A DNA stretch of 64,000 nucleotides from Chitinophagales bacterium (GCA_013299105.1 JAAFJY010000008.1:124001-188000); one strand, 5' to 3'. Positions 25,619 through 35,426 are shown, counted from the stretch's first letter. Notes: generated by a model not told the origin, from the sequence alone. Made by a program: numbers and translations.

Positions 25619-27600
25619 AAACCATCCGCAGCATCCTGATTGCCAACCGGGGCGAAATCGCCGCCCGCACCATTCGCACTTGCCAGCGCTTGGGCATTCG
25701 CAGCATTGCAGTGTATTCGGATGCTGACCAGGATGCACCTTATGTAAAAATGGCGGATTTGGCCCTACATTTGGGTCCCAGCCCTGCTGCTGAGTCTTAT
25801 TTGCGGCAAGATCTTTTGATCGAATTGGCCCAATCGGCAGGTGCAAATGCCATTCACCCAGGCTATGGTTTTTTGTCCGAAAATGCTGGTTTTGCCCAAA
25901 AAGTAATAGAAGCTGGGCTCGTTTTTATCGGCCCCAATCCCGCTGCAATCCAGGCAATGGGCTCCAAATCCCAGGCCAAGGCCATCATGGCCGAGCATGG
26001 AGTACCAGTCATCCCTGGCTATCGTGGCGAGGATCAAAGCGAGGCGAAGTTGAAAGCTGAAAGCCTGAAAATTGGCTTCCCCTTGTTGCTCAAAGCAGCC
26101 GCTGGCGGCGGCGGCAAGGGCATGAGGATTGTGCAGCAAGCATCGGAACTGGAAGCCGCCATTGCGGGGGCCAAGCGCGAGGCGATGAGCAGTTTTGGCG
26201 ATGATGAACTGCTGATCGAAAAATATTTCCCCTCGGCCCGACACATTGAGTTTCAAATTTTTGGCGACCAAACGGGCAATGCCATTCACCTGCTTGAACG
26301 CGAATGCAGCATTCAACGGCGCTACCAAAAAATCGTTGAAGAAAGTCCATCCCCAGTTTTGAGCGAAACAATGCGCGAAACAATGGGCCAGGCTGCCGTA
26401 ACTGCCGCCCGTGCCATTCGCTACGACAATGCGGGCACCGTCGAGTTCATTTGGGTCAAAGAAGGCGAGTATTATTTCCTCGAAGTCAATACCCGCCTGC
26501 AAGTCGAACACCCAGTAACCGAAGCCATCACGGGTCTGGACCTGGTGGAATGGCAAATCCTGGCCGCAGAAGGCAAAGCTTTGCCGCTGCAACAACATGA
26601 GGTAAAAGCCAGTGGTTACGCCATCGAATGCCGCTTGTACGCCGAAGATCCGGCGCGCAATTTTTTACCCGCAACGGGAAAAATTGAAAAGTGGAACATC
26701 CCTCAAGTCGATGGCCTGAGGGTTGATTCAGCGGTAGAAACGGGTACAGAAGTGTCGATTTTTTACGATCCGATGATCGCCAAGGTCATCACTCATGCTG
26801 CCGATCGGGCCAGTGCGCAAAGGAAAATGCACTACGCCCTTAGCAACTTGACCTGCGTGGGTTTGACTACCAACCAGTCTTTTCTGATCCGTTTGTTGGA
26901 AAATCCCCGGTTTCAGGCGGGCGAATACGATACCCATTTCATCCAAAACCACCTGGAACCCGTAGCCATGAGCCAACCTTCTGAAGCGGTCGTGGAACAA
27001 GCCTTGATTGCAAGTGCTTTGAAAGGATGGCAGCAAAGGGAAACTGGCCGAGACCTCTTTAAAAACCTGCCTTCGGGCTGGCGCAACAGTTTTTACCAGC
27101 CCCAAAAAGAGCAATTCCAGCTTGGCGAGGAAAAATACGACTTGGCTTATCGCTATGAAAATGGGCAGTTTAGCGTCAATTTGGGCGAAAAAAGCTTCAA
27201 AGTCAAGCTACTCCAAGCAGATCAAGGCCCCATCCGTGCTGAGATCAATGGCCAACAACAGCACTGGCACATCATCGAAAAAGGGACAGTGTGTTTTGTG
27301 CAAGTACCAGGTTTTGGCCACCTCAAATTAGAACGCTTGCCCCGCCACCCAATTCCAGTGAGCGAAAGCGCTGCGGGAGGCTACCAATCGCCTATGCCCG
27401 GCGAGGTGATCATGGTTTTAGTCAAAAAAGGCGATCTGGTTAAGTCTGGTCAAAGCTTATTGGTCCTTTCTTCGATGAAAATGGAAAACACCATCGCCGC
27501 CAATACTGATGGCGAAGTGGAAGAGGTTTTTGTCGAAAGTGGCCAGCGCATCGAAGCGGGTTTCACCTTATTGAATATTCAGGAAAACACCCAAAACTGA
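25615..27600 (+). CDS. Acyl-CoA carboxylase, biotin carboxylase/biotin carrier (alpha) subunit
   Basis: 661 residues, normal for MCC/GCC alpha subunits. The biotin carboxylase domain covers roughly residues 1-445: ILIANRGEIAARTIRTCQRL, the ATP-grasp glycine-rich loop KAAAGGGGKGMRIV, RDCSIQ-like ERECSIQRRYQKIVEE and FLEVNTRLQVEHPVTE. The biotinyl domain is at the C-terminus with the attachment lysine K622 in SSMKMEN, preceded by YQSPMPGEVIMVLV. With the beta subunit at 22289 it forms an ATP- and bicarbonate-dependent acyl-CoA carboxylase in the cytoplasm. It overlaps the FMO gene by four bases; the hydratase gene starts six bases after it. Confidence 0.93.
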   Translation: MKTIRSILIANRGEIAARTIRTCQRLGIRSIAVYSDADQDAPYVKMADLALHLGPSPAAESYLRQDLLIELAQSAGANAIHPGYGFLSENAGFAQKVIEAGLVFIGPNPAAIQAMGSKSQAKAIMAEHGVPVIPGYRGEDQSEAKLKAESLKIGFPLLLKAAAGGGGKGMRIVQQASELEAAIAGAKREAMSSFGDDELLIEKYFPSARHIEFQIFGDQTGNAIHLLERECSIQRRYQKIVEESPSPVLSETMRETMGQAAVTAARAIRYDNAGTVEFIWVKEGEYYFLEVNTRLQVEHPVTEAITGLDLVEWQILAAEGKALPLQQHEVKASGYAIECRLYAEDPARNFLPATGKIEKWNIPQVDGLRVDSAVETGTEVSIFYDPMIAKVITHAADRASAQRKMHYALSNLTCVGLTTNQSFLIRLLENPRFQAGEYDTHFIQNHLEPVAMSQPSEAVVEQALIASALKGWQQRETGRDLFKNLPSGWRNSFYQPQKEQFQLGEEKYDLAYRYENGQFSVNLGEKSFKVKLLQADQGPIRAEINGQQQHWHIIEKGTVCFVQVPGFGHLKLERLPRHPIPVSESAAGGYQSPMPGEVIMVLVKKGDLVKSGQSLLVLSSMKMENTIAANTDGEVEEVFVESGQRIEAGFTLLNIQENTQN

Positions 27601-27606
27601 GTCCAT

Positions 27607-28428
27607 ATGCACTATTCCTCCGAGCAATTGAGTCTTTTTTCACCCAGCGACTTTGCCTACTTGCAAGTAAAACAAGTGGGGCAGGTGCTGCACATCTGCC
27701 TGGATCGGGCAGAAAAAAAGAACGCCTTGCACCCACAAATGGTCGTGGAAATGGCTTTTGCCCTGCGTTATGCGGCAAGTTCAACTGGCGTTTGGGCGGT
27801 GGTCATCAAGGCCAAAGGCGATGTGTTTTGTGCAGGGGCCGACCTCAAAGCTTTCGCTGGCGACGCGGAGGACCGTGACTCTAAAATCCCTGCTCCTGAT
27901 GGCGAAATTTTAATCGCGGAGCTGTTCAATCAATTGTACAAACCCTGCATTGCACTGGTCAACGGGGATGTATTGGCAGGTGGGTTCCTGATTTTGGCGG
28001 CTTGCACCTATGTCGTTGCGGCCAATCACATCAAATTGAGCCTTCCGGAAGTAAAACGGGGCCTTTTCCCATTCCAAGTCATGGCCAGTTTGTTGGAGGT
28101 CATGCCTGCACGAAAAGTCATCGACTGGTGCATCCGTGGGCACAGCTTGACCGTGGAGCAGGCTTTGGAATATGGCTTGGTTACTCACCTGAGCACCAGC
28201 GAAGAATTAGAGGCCGATTTGCAGGAATTATTGGCAGAATTGCTCAAGAATTCCCCCACCGCCATCCGCAAGGGTTTGGAAGCTTATGACCATTTGCGCA
28301 AAAATGGCCTGGGCAATCAGCATACTTTTTTGCTGGAAAAACTCAAAGAAACCTTACAAACCCGCGACGCCATGGAAGGCATCATGGCTTTTCGCGAAAA
28401 ACGCGCTGCACAATGGACCGGAGAATGA
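27607..28428 (+). CDS. Enoyl-CoA hydratase/isomerase family protein
   Basis: 273 residues with the crotonase fold: LDRAEKKNALHPQMVVEMAFAL, the oxyanion-hole region KGDVFCAGADLKAFAG and a second one at LVNGDVLAGGFLILAACTYVVA. The usual GGG(x)EL is here AGGFLIL, and the usual catalytic Glu after it is not evident. Next to a methylcrotonyl/geranyl-type carboxylase, the natural role is hydration of the carboxylated enoyl-CoA (AtuE/LiuC type). It shares an ATGA overlap with the following reductase gene, so they are translationally coupled. Confidence 0.85.
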   Translation: MHYSSEQLSLFSPSDFAYLQVKQVGQVLHICLDRAEKKNALHPQMVVEMAFALRYAASSTGVWAVVIKAKGDVFCAGADLKAFAGDAEDRDSKIPAPDGEILIAELFNQLYKPCIALVNGDVLAGGFLILAACTYVVAANHIKLSLPEVKRGLFPFQVMASLLEVMPARKVIDWCIRGHSLTVEQALEYGLVTHLSTSEELEADLQELLAELLKNSPTAIRKGLEAYDHLRKNGLGNQHTFLLEKLKETLQTRDAMEGIMAFREKRAAQWTGE

Positions 28429-29369
28429 AAGCCATCATTTACCCCAAATATGGGCCTGCTGAGGTAATGCAAATGGCCGAAAGGCCCATCCCAGAGCCCG
28501 GAGAAGGCGAAGTTTTGGTCGAAATCAAAGCCGCTGCCCTCAACCCGATCGACTACGTGATCCGCTCCGGCCACATGTGGCCAGTAACGGGTTTTCGTTT
28601 TCCTAAAATACCTGGATCAGATTTTGCTGGCGGAGTAAAAAATATTGGTAAAAAAGTAAATAACATCAAGGTCAACGACCTCGTTTATGGTTTTTCGCCC
28701 ACCTTTGTCGGTGGGGCTTGTGCGGAATATATAGTGGTGAAAGCCGATTCCATTGCCCACATGCCTACAACGCTCAATTTTCAGCAGTCAGCTGCCCTGC
28801 CGCTAGCAGCTCAAACCGCGATGCAAGCGATGCGCGACCTGGCCAATATGCAAGCTGGGCAAAGTGTATTCATCCACGGCGCATCGGGTGGTGTAGGGCA
28901 ATTGGCGGTACAAATTGCCAAGGTGATGGGCTTAAAAATCAGTGCATCCTGTAGTTTTCGCAACACCGAAATGGTCGCATCCTTGGGTGCCGATGAGGTG
29001 TTTGATTACACCAAAACCGACATCCGCAAATTGGGCCAGCAATTTGACCTCTTTTTTGACGTGTATGGCAACATGCCTTTGGGCAAAGTTTGGCACCAAA
29101 TCACGGAAAAAGGCATGCATGTCACTACCATACCAAGCCCCTTAAACTTCTTACAACAAATCAACCCTTTTGCCAAAAGGCGCAACCGGGTGGTAGTGGT
29201 AAAGTCACGCAGAGAGGACCTGCTTTTGCTCAATTCTTGGGTAGAGAGCGGTGCTGTAAAACCCATTATCGACCGGGTTTACCCCTTAGCAGAAGTCGTA
29301 GCGGCCCACCAGTACCAAGAAAGCAAAAGGGCCCGAGGCAAGGTCATTTTGCAAGTTGCACCTGAATAA
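28425..29369 (+). CDS. Medium-chain dehydrogenase/reductase, quinone-oxidoreductase type
   Basis: 314 residues from the ATG at 28425, which overlaps the hydratase stop (ATGA). It is an MDR protein without the catalytic zinc site of alcohol dehydrogenases. The N-terminal GroES-like fold contains VEIKAAALNPIDYVIRSGHMW and PGSDFAGGV; the Rossmann part has VFIHGASGGVGQLAVQIAKVMG and DLFFDVYGNMP. Such NADPH-dependent reductases act on quinones, enones or enoyl-CoA. In this operon an enoyl or enone reduction is plausible but not proven. Confidence 0.85.
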   Translation: MKAIIYPKYGPAEVMQMAERPIPEPGEGEVLVEIKAAALNPIDYVIRSGHMWPVTGFRFPKIPGSDFAGGVKNIGKKVNNIKVNDLVYGFSPTFVGGACAEYIVVKADSIAHMPTTLNFQQSAALPLAAQTAMQAMRDLANMQAGQSVFIHGASGGVGQLAVQIAKVMGLKISASCSFRNTEMVASLGADEVFDYTKTDIRKLGQQFDLFFDVYGNMPLGKVWHQITEKGMHVTTIPSPLNFLQQINPFAKRRNRVVVVKSRREDLLLLNSWVESGAVKPIIDRVYPLAEVVAAHQYQESKRARGKVILQVAPE

Positions 29370-29402
29370 ACCTCAACCATCAAAAACCAAAATCAGCTCG
29401 CC

Positions 29403-30269
29403 ATGTCCGAAAAAATCATCATCACCGCTGCCTTAACTGGGGTTTTAGCCACCCGGCAACAATCCCCTTATATTCCTTACACCCCTGAAGAGATTGCCGA
29501 AGAAGGCCACAGGGCGGTGGATGCGGGAGCCAGCATTTTGCACATCCACGCCCGGCAGGAAAATGGTTTTCCGGCTTTTGACGTGGAAACCTATACCCGG
29601 ATCGATGAAGAAGTAAAAAAACGCTGCCCGGAGGTGATCATCAATTACAGCACAGGAGCCATTGGCATCCCCAACGAGCAGCGCATCCACCACATCGACG
29701 CCCTCAAACCCGACCTGGCAGCCCTGAACATGGGTTCGATGAACTACGCCATTTACTCGCGCAAGCACAAGGCTTTTTACCACGACCACGTGTTTGCCAA
29801 CCCCTTCAAAGACATTTCTTTTTTCCTGGAACGCATGAAAAAAGCAGGCACCCGCGCCGAAATGGAGTGCTTTGATACCGGGCACATCAACAACGCCCAA
29901 CCCTTGATCGACATGGGTTTACTTGAGCCTCCCCTGCAATTCAGCCTCATCATGGGCGTTTTGGGCGGCATTCCAGCTACTACCGAAAACCTGGTACACC
30001 AAGTAAGGCAATTGCCCACTGGTTCGCATTGGCAAGTAATCGGCATCGGGGCCAAACAATGGCGCATGGTGGCCGCAGCCATCAGCATGGGCGGCAACGT
30101 GCGGGTAGGCTTGGAAGACAACCTGTACATGCCCAATGGCGACTTGGCCAAATCCAATGGCGAAGCCGTAGCCGAGGCAGCCAAACTGGTCCGAACCCTG
30201 GGTTTTGAAGTGGCCAGCATTGAAGAAGCCCGACAAACTTTGGCTTTGCCTTTGAAAGAAATGGTTTAA
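29403..30269 (+). CDS. Beta-keto acid cleavage enzyme (BKACE, DUF849 family)
   Basis: 288 residues, a TIM-barrel zinc enzyme of the 3-keto-5-aminohexanoate cleavage family. These enzymes use acetyl-CoA to cleave a beta-keto acid into acetoacetate and a shortened acyl-CoA. The metal-binding HIHAR is at H47 and H49, the NMGSMNY segment follows, and the catalytic Arg and metal-ligand Glu are in NVRVGLEDNLYM. The N-terminal TGAE of the lysine-fermentation enzyme Kce, whose Glu contacts the substrate amine, is here TGVL with no acidic residue. A non-amino beta-keto acid is therefore likely. It lies between the MDR and thiolase genes with 30-base gaps. Confidence 0.9.
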   Translation: MSEKIIITAALTGVLATRQQSPYIPYTPEEIAEEGHRAVDAGASILHIHARQENGFPAFDVETYTRIDEEVKKRCPEVIINYSTGAIGIPNEQRIHHIDALKPDLAALNMGSMNYAIYSRKHKAFYHDHVFANPFKDISFFLERMKKAGTRAEMECFDTGHINNAQPLIDMGLLEPPLQFSLIMGVLGGIPATTENLVHQVRQLPTGSHWQVIGIGAKQWRMVAAAISMGGNVRVGLEDNLYMPNGDLAKSNGEAVAEAAKLVRTLGFEVASIEEARQTLALPLKEMV

Positions 30270-30300
30270 CCACAATTGACTTAACCAACCAAACCATAAA

Positions 30301-31506
30301 ATGGAAGCATACATTTTCGACGCCCTGCGCACCGTTCGCGGGCGGGGCAATAACAAGGGTGCTTTACTGGGCATCACCCCCACCCACCTGACCGTCACTT
30401 TGCTGGACGAATTGCGCCAGCGCCACCAACTCAAAACTGAGCTGGTAGAAGACCTGATCCTCGGTTGCGTGACCCAAGTCATGGACCAAGGGGCCAATAT
30501 TGCCAAAACCGCCGCCCAGCAATCGGGTTATGGCGACCAGCTTTGTGGCGTAACCCTCAATCGCTTTTGCGGATCGGGCCTCGAAGCGGTGAACCAAGCT
30601 GCGGCTTATGTCAAATCTGGTTTCAAAGACCTCTTGATCGCAGGTGGCGTGGAATCCATGTCGCGGGTAAAAATGGGCAGCGACGGCGGCGCAATGGCGA
30701 TGGATCCTGCCGTGGCCCTGCCCGGTCTGTTTGTGCCTCAAGGCATTTCCGCCGACTTGATTGCCAGTAAATATGGTTATTCCCGGCCTGATGCGGATGC
30801 ATTTGCCGCCATTTCTCAGCAAAGAGCAGCCGTGGCACAAAGCGAAGGCCGTTTCAATAGGTCCAGGGTGACGGTGAAAGACATCAATGGCTTCACCGTA
30901 CTCGACAACGACGAAAACATCCGACCTGAAACCACCGCCGAGGCTTTGGCTAAACTCGATCCAGCTTTTGCCATGATCGGAGAAATGGGCGGCTTCAACG
31001 CAGTTGCCATCGACCGCTATCCTGAAGTGGATCACATCAATCACATCCACCACGCTGGCAACTCCTCAGCCATTGTGGACGGAGCCGCGATTGCCCTGAT
31101 CGGCAACGAAACCGCAGGCGAAAAACTGGGCCTCAAACCCCGCGCCCGCATCCGCTCGATGGCGGTGTATGGCACCGACCCAACGATGATGCTCGTTGGT
31201 CCAGCGCCTGCCAGTCGTTTGGCTTTGCAAAAAGCAGGGATGCAAGCCAGTGATATCGACTTATACGAAGTGAACGAGGCTTTTGCGGTGGTACCCTTGC
31301 GTTTTATGGACGATCTGGGCGTTCCGCACGACAAGGTCAACGTGAATGGCGGGGCCATTTCACTGGGCCACCCGCTTGGGGCCACGGGTTGCATGTTGCT
31401 CAGTACCTTGATCGATGAGTTGGAGCGCCAAAACAAAACCACTGGTCTCGTGACCCTCTGCATCGGCGGGGGCATGGGCATTGCGACCATCATTGAACGC
31501 ATTTGA
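30301..31506 (+). CDS. Acetyl-CoA C-acyltransferase (thiolase)
   Basis: 401 residues. The nucleophilic cysteine is C90 in NRFCGSGLEAVNQAA. The other catalytic motifs are NVNGGAISLGHPLGATG and the C-terminal CIGGGMGIATIIE. Degradative thiolases cleave 3-ketoacyl-CoA with CoA to acetyl-CoA and a shortened acyl-CoA; this length and the FadA/AcaB-like spacing fit. The next gene is a FadB/FadJ-like fusion, so both form a beta-oxidation complex or at least a functional pair. The spacing to the fusion start is 25 bases. Confidence 0.93.
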   Translation: MEAYIFDALRTVRGRGNNKGALLGITPTHLTVTLLDELRQRHQLKTELVEDLILGCVTQVMDQGANIAKTAAQQSGYGDQLCGVTLNRFCGSGLEAVNQAAAYVKSGFKDLLIAGGVESMSRVKMGSDGGAMAMDPAVALPGLFVPQGISADLIASKYGYSRPDADAFAAISQQRAAVAQSEGRFNRSRVTVKDINGFTVLDNDENIRPETTAEALAKLDPAFAMIGEMGGFNAVAIDRYPEVDHINHIHHAGNSSAIVDGAAIALIGNETAGEKLGLKPRARIRSMAVYGTDPTMMLVGPAPASRLALQKAGMQASDIDLYEVNEAFAVVPLRFMDDLGVPHDKVNVNGGAISLGHPLGATGCMLLSTLIDELERQNKTTGLVTLCIGGGMGIATIIERI

Positions 31507-31531
31507 TTCTTTTATTCCCAAACCAATCGTC

Positions 31532-33676
31532 ATGACAACCAGCGCCATCATCAATAATCAGCTTTCCGTCGACATCGACAGTGAGGGCATCGCCAACTTG
31601 TGCATCAACCAAGTAGATGCGCCTACCAACCTATTCAGCAACGACTTCATGCAGGCTTATGTGGAAGCCGCCCAGGCTTTGATCGCCGATCCTGAAGTCA
31701 AAGGCATCGTAGTTACTTCAGCTCGCAAGGACTGGGTGGCTGGTGCCGATTTGAAATTCCTTGGCAACCCGCCTGCTGACCGTGAATTGATGCTCAAGGG
31801 CATTTTACAAGCGCACCAAGCCTTTCGCGCCCTGGAAAAAAGCGGCAAACCCTTCGTGGCAGCCATCAATGGCAATGCCCTCGGCGGCGGCTACGAGCTG
31901 GCATTGACCTGCCATTACCGGATCGCGGTGAACAATCCCAAAATCAAGATTGGCTTTCCGGAGGTACAACTTGGCATGTTCCCTGGTTTTGGCGGTACTT
32001 TGCGCTTGCCCAAGTTGATCGGGATTCAACCCGCCTTGTTGGTCATTTTGCAGGCCCAACAATTGCGCCCCGACAAGGCCAAAAGCGATGGCTTGATCGA
32101 CGCCTTGGTGGACAGCTCCGAAGAATTGTTTCCAGCGGCCAAAAAATGGATACTCGAAGCTGGCAAAAGCACCCAGCCCTGGGACGACCCCAAGCACCGC
32201 ATGCCCGGCGGCGGCCTGATGACCCCCAATGGCGTGCAAACCATGGTCGGCGGCATCGGCAACTTGCGCAAGAAAACCCACGGCCACTACCCTGGTGCCC
32301 AATACGCCATGAGTGTGATCCACGACGCCATCGAACTGCCCATCGACCGGGCTTTGGAAGTTGAAGCCCGCTACTTTGTCAAGGCGTTTTACAGCCCAGA
32401 GGCCCAAAACTTGATCCGCACAGGCTTCTTTTTTGTCAATGAGGCCAAAAAAGGCAAGGCCAAACCACAGGGCCATGAGTTCTACAAGGTCAACAAACTC
32501 GGCATTCTGGGCGCAGGCATGATGGGCGCGGGCATTGCTTATGTGTCGGCCAAAGCAGGCATGGAGGTGGTACTCAAAGACGCCAGCCAGGAAAACGCCG
32601 AAAAAGGCAAGGCTTACTCCGAAAAACTCTTGAGCGACCTAAAAAACAAAGGCCGCATCAACGCCGAGCAATTGGAAGAGCAATTGGCCCGCATCCACGC
32701 CACTGCCGATCCGCTGAGTATGTTGGATTGCGACCTGGTGATCGAAGCGGTTTTTGAAAACCCGCAACTGAAAGCGCAGGTCACCAAAGAGACCGAAGCG
32801 GTTTTGGGGGCCGATAAAATTTACGCTTCCAACACCTCTACCCTACCGATCAGTACCTTGGCCCAGGCTTCGGCCCGGCCCGAAAATTTCATCGGCATCC
32901 ACTTTTTCTCTCCAGTGGACAAAATGCCATTGGTGGAAATCATCGTGGGCGAAAAAACCAGCGAACGCGCCATCGCTGCGGCCATCGACTACGTGACCCA
33001 AATCGACAAAGTGCCGATTGTGGTCAACGACAGCCAGGGCTTTTTCACCTCACGGGTATTCGGCACTTACACGGGTGAGGGAGCTTTGCTGCTCGAAGAA
33101 GGGGTGCCCGCCACCATGATCGAAAACGTGGCCAAAACCCTGGGCATGCCCGTTGGGCCACTCGCTGTAACCGACGAGGTGAGCCTGACTTTGGGGATTC
33201 ACGTGATGGAAAACATGCCCAAGATGTCGGATTCGACCCGCCGCATGTACGATTTGTACCAAAAAATGGTCAAAGATCATGGCCGCGAGGGCAAAAAGAA
33301 CGGCAAAGGCTTCTACGACTACCCTGCTGGGGGCAAAAAAGAGCTCTGGCCTGGCCTGAAAGATTTGTTTCCCAACAATGTCGATTACCTCGACAAAGAC
33401 ACCGTGGGCAAACGCCTCCTCCACATCATGGCCTTGGAAAGCTACCGCTGCCTGGAGGAAAATGTGTTGCGCAGTACAAAAGATGGCGACGTAGGTTCAC
33501 TGCTTGGCTTTGGTTTCCCGCCTTACACGGGTGGGGTATTCAGTTACATGGATTATGTGGGCTTGGCCCAATTTGTAGCCGAATGTGACGATTTCACCCA
33601 GCGATTTGGGGCTCGTTTTGCGGTGCCCGACAGCCTTCGCAAGCGTGCAGCCGAAGGGCAGAAGTTTTATCCTTGA
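31532..33676 (+). CDS. Multifunctional enoyl-CoA hydratase / 3-hydroxyacyl-CoA dehydrogenase
   Basis: 714 residues from the ATG at 31532; an upstream ATG at 31481 lies inside the thiolase gene. The N-terminal crotonase domain (about 1-190) contains KDWVAGADLKFLGN and AAINGNALGGGYELALTCHYRIA, with a proper GGGYEL, and a second Glu region PEVQLGMFPGFGGTLRLP. The NAD-binding domain follows at about 325 (LGILGAGMMGAGIAYVSAKAG), then the catalytic 3HCDH region FIGIHFFSPVDKMPLVEII and a duplicated C-terminal domain. Together with the thiolase it completes the hydration, oxidation and thiolysis steps of beta-oxidation. Confidence 0.93.
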   Translation: MTTSAIINNQLSVDIDSEGIANLCINQVDAPTNLFSNDFMQAYVEAAQALIADPEVKGIVVTSARKDWVAGADLKFLGNPPADRELMLKGILQAHQAFRALEKSGKPFVAAINGNALGGGYELALTCHYRIAVNNPKIKIGFPEVQLGMFPGFGGTLRLPKLIGIQPALLVILQAQQLRPDKAKSDGLIDALVDSSEELFPAAKKWILEAGKSTQPWDDPKHRMPGGGLMTPNGVQTMVGGIGNLRKKTHGHYPGAQYAMSVIHDAIELPIDRALEVEARYFVKAFYSPEAQNLIRTGFFFVNEAKKGKAKPQGHEFYKVNKLGILGAGMMGAGIAYVSAKAGMEVVLKDASQENAEKGKAYSEKLLSDLKNKGRINAEQLEEQLARIHATADPLSMLDCDLVIEAVFENPQLKAQVTKETEAVLGADKIYASNTSTLPISTLAQASARPENFIGIHFFSPVDKMPLVEIIVGEKTSERAIAAAIDYVTQIDKVPIVVNDSQGFFTSRVFGTYTGEGALLLEEGVPATMIENVAKTLGMPVGPLAVTDEVSLTLGIHVMENMPKMSDSTRRMYDLYQKMVKDHGREGKKNGKGFYDYPAGGKKELWPGLKDLFPNNVDYLDKDTVGKRLLHIMALESYRCLEENVLRSTKDGDVGSLLGFGFPPYTGGVFSYMDYVGLAQFVAECDDFTQRFGARFAVPDSLRKRAAEGQKFYP

Positions 33677-34215
33677 AGCCACGGATAATAAATTGTAAGC
33701 ATTTGGCAAATGCTTTGCCCCGCTTCGCGGTGCATTTGGGAACACGGATAAAATTGGGTTTGGGTGTGCTTGTGTGGGTTTGAGTGTGAAGAAACCTCGT
33801 TTTCAATTGAAGACTAAACTTAATCTCGAAGCCCACACCCGAACTCACACTTACACACTTCACACCCTTTCTTACGGATTTCCAGCATGACGTTGACCCC
33901 GCAAAAATCAAAATTGCAGTTGCCAATTTTTCGCGATTAAACCCGTGCATTCTGGAAAAATTCGCTGTTTTTAAATGACTTGTTACGGTTTTTTGATCAA
34001 ATTTTGCATGTTTTCAAAAACCTGAACCGTGCAAACGAATACTCAAGTAACCTAAAATCTTGTCAGCGAGCCCCACTTCGTAAGTCGTAAGTTGTCACTC
34101 GTAAGTCGTAAGTCAAAAAACAAGCTATACATCCAGAACTCAACTGTTCAATTAACAACTCTAGAAGTTTAGGGGCCACTTCTCAACCCCTCAACTTCTC
34201 AACTCCTCAACCACT
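33677..34215. other. 539-bp intergenic gap inside the catabolic island
   Basis: No gene. It contains a ~165-base repeat (33736-33898) with internal inverted GGGTGTG/CACACCC runs, shared with 52786-52952; short CGTAAGT words near 34078-34115; and a CAACTTCTCAACTCCTCAACC tract directly before the next start codon. The gap may hold a second promoter for the downstream half of the island. Confidence 0.65.
33736..33898. repeat. GT-rich inverted repeat element, copy A
   Basis: The sequence starts GGGAACACGGAT, then has GGGTTTGGGTGTG...GAGTGTGAAG and its inverted counterpart CACACCCGAACTCACAC, and ends GATTTCCAGCATGACGTTGACC. A diverged second copy is at 52786-52952 in the same orientation; the final 22-base motif also occurs at 13239-13263. 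Confidence 0.75.
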
Positions 34216-35370
34216 ATGAAATCTCCTTATTTCCAAACTGAACACGAACTGTTTCGCCAAAGTGTGCGGGATTTTTTGCAAAAAGAAATCGCGCCACACT
34301 ACAACGAGTGGGAAGCAAACGAGCAAATTCCGCGCTGGGCCTGGCAAAAAATGGGCGAGATGGGCTATCTCGGCCTTTGCCACGAAGAAAAATACGGCGG
34401 CAGCGACAGTGATTTTTTCTACTCCTTGGTTTTTCTGGAAGAATTGGCCCGTTCTGGCAATGGCGGGTTCAGCTGTGCCATCAGCGTACACGAGTACATG
34501 GCTTTGAACCACATTGCCCGCGCTGGATCGGCTTTACAAAAGGAAAAATACCTGGCACCGGGCATCGCTGGCGAGAAAATCGCCGCCCTGGGCGTATCCG
34601 AACCCGACGCGGGTTCCAACGTGCAAGGCATTCGCACTTCGGCGGTTTTGGAGGGTGATCATTACCTGGTCAATGGTTCCAAAACCTTTATTTCCAATGG
34701 TTTTTACGCCGATTTCATCACTGCTTTGGTCAAAACTGGAGATGGATTGAGTCTTTTGATCATTGAAGGTGATACCCCCGGCGTGAAGCGCTCCAAGCTC
34801 AAAAAGATGGGCTGGCACAGTTCGGATACCGCAGAAATCCATTTCGACAACGTAAAAGTGCCCAAAGAAAACCTGATCGGCTCTGAAGGCATGGGCTTTT
34901 ACTACATCATGGACAGTTTTCAGTTGGAACGCCTGGTGGGCGGCGTTTTGGCGGTCGGAGCCATGGACGGCATGATCGGCATGGCCTTGAAGTACATGCA
35001 AGAGCGAGAAGTTTTTGGTCGCCCGATTGCCAAGTACCAGGCCCTGCGCCATCGCATGGCCGACCTGATGACTGAAGTGGAAGCCTCCAGGCACCTGACT
35101 TACCACACGGCCTGGCAGTTTGTGCAAGGTGAATTTGCGGTCAAAGAGGCCTCGATGGTCAAGCTACACGCTTCGGAATTGCAGAAAAAAGTAGCCGATG
35201 AGTGCCTGCAAGTTTTCGGTGGTTATGGCTACATGGAAGAATACCCCATTGCCAGGGCTTACCGCGATACCCGTGCCGGGACGATTGCTGGTGGCACTTC
35301 TGAAATTTTGCGGGAAATCATTGCCAAAATGGCGATTGACGATGTGAAATACGCTACGGCTTACAAGTGA
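34216..35370 (+). CDS. Acyl-CoA dehydrogenase, isovaleryl/long-chain type active site
   Basis: 384 residues with the complete acyl-CoA dehydrogenase fold: ALGVSEPDAGSNVQGI (FAD/substrate), KTFISNGFYADF, and EVFGRPIAKYQALRHRMADL. The C-terminal YEGT glutamate of short- and medium-chain enzymes is missing; the sequence there is AGTIAGGTSEI. Instead E238 in DSFQLERLVGG matches the helix-G catalytic glutamate of isovaleryl-CoA and long-chain enzymes (DLERLVL in human IVD). This favours a branched or long acyl-CoA substrate. FAD-dependent, cytoplasmic. It starts directly behind an octamer-type repeat. Confidence 0.92.
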   Translation: MKSPYFQTEHELFRQSVRDFLQKEIAPHYNEWEANEQIPRWAWQKMGEMGYLGLCHEEKYGGSDSDFFYSLVFLEELARSGNGGFSCAISVHEYMALNHIARAGSALQKEKYLAPGIAGEKIAALGVSEPDAGSNVQGIRTSAVLEGDHYLVNGSKTFISNGFYADFITALVKTGDGLSLLIIEGDTPGVKRSKLKKMGWHSSDTAEIHFDNVKVPKENLIGSEGMGFYYIMDSFQLERLVGGVLAVGAMDGMIGMALKYMQEREVFGRPIAKYQALRHRMADLMTEVEASRHLTYHTAWQFVQGEFAVKEASMVKLHASELQKKVADECLQVFGGYGYMEEYPIARAYRDTRAGTIAGGTSEILREIIAKMAIDDVKYATAYK

Positions 35371-35426
35371 GTTGACAAGTTGAAGGGTTGAAATGTTGAA
35401 ATGTTGAAAAGAACTTCCAAAGAACC

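Noticed and set aside
33594-33950. 118-codon minus-strand frame
   Set aside because: Overlaps the end of the multifunctional beta-oxidation gene antisense and then the GT-rich repeat.
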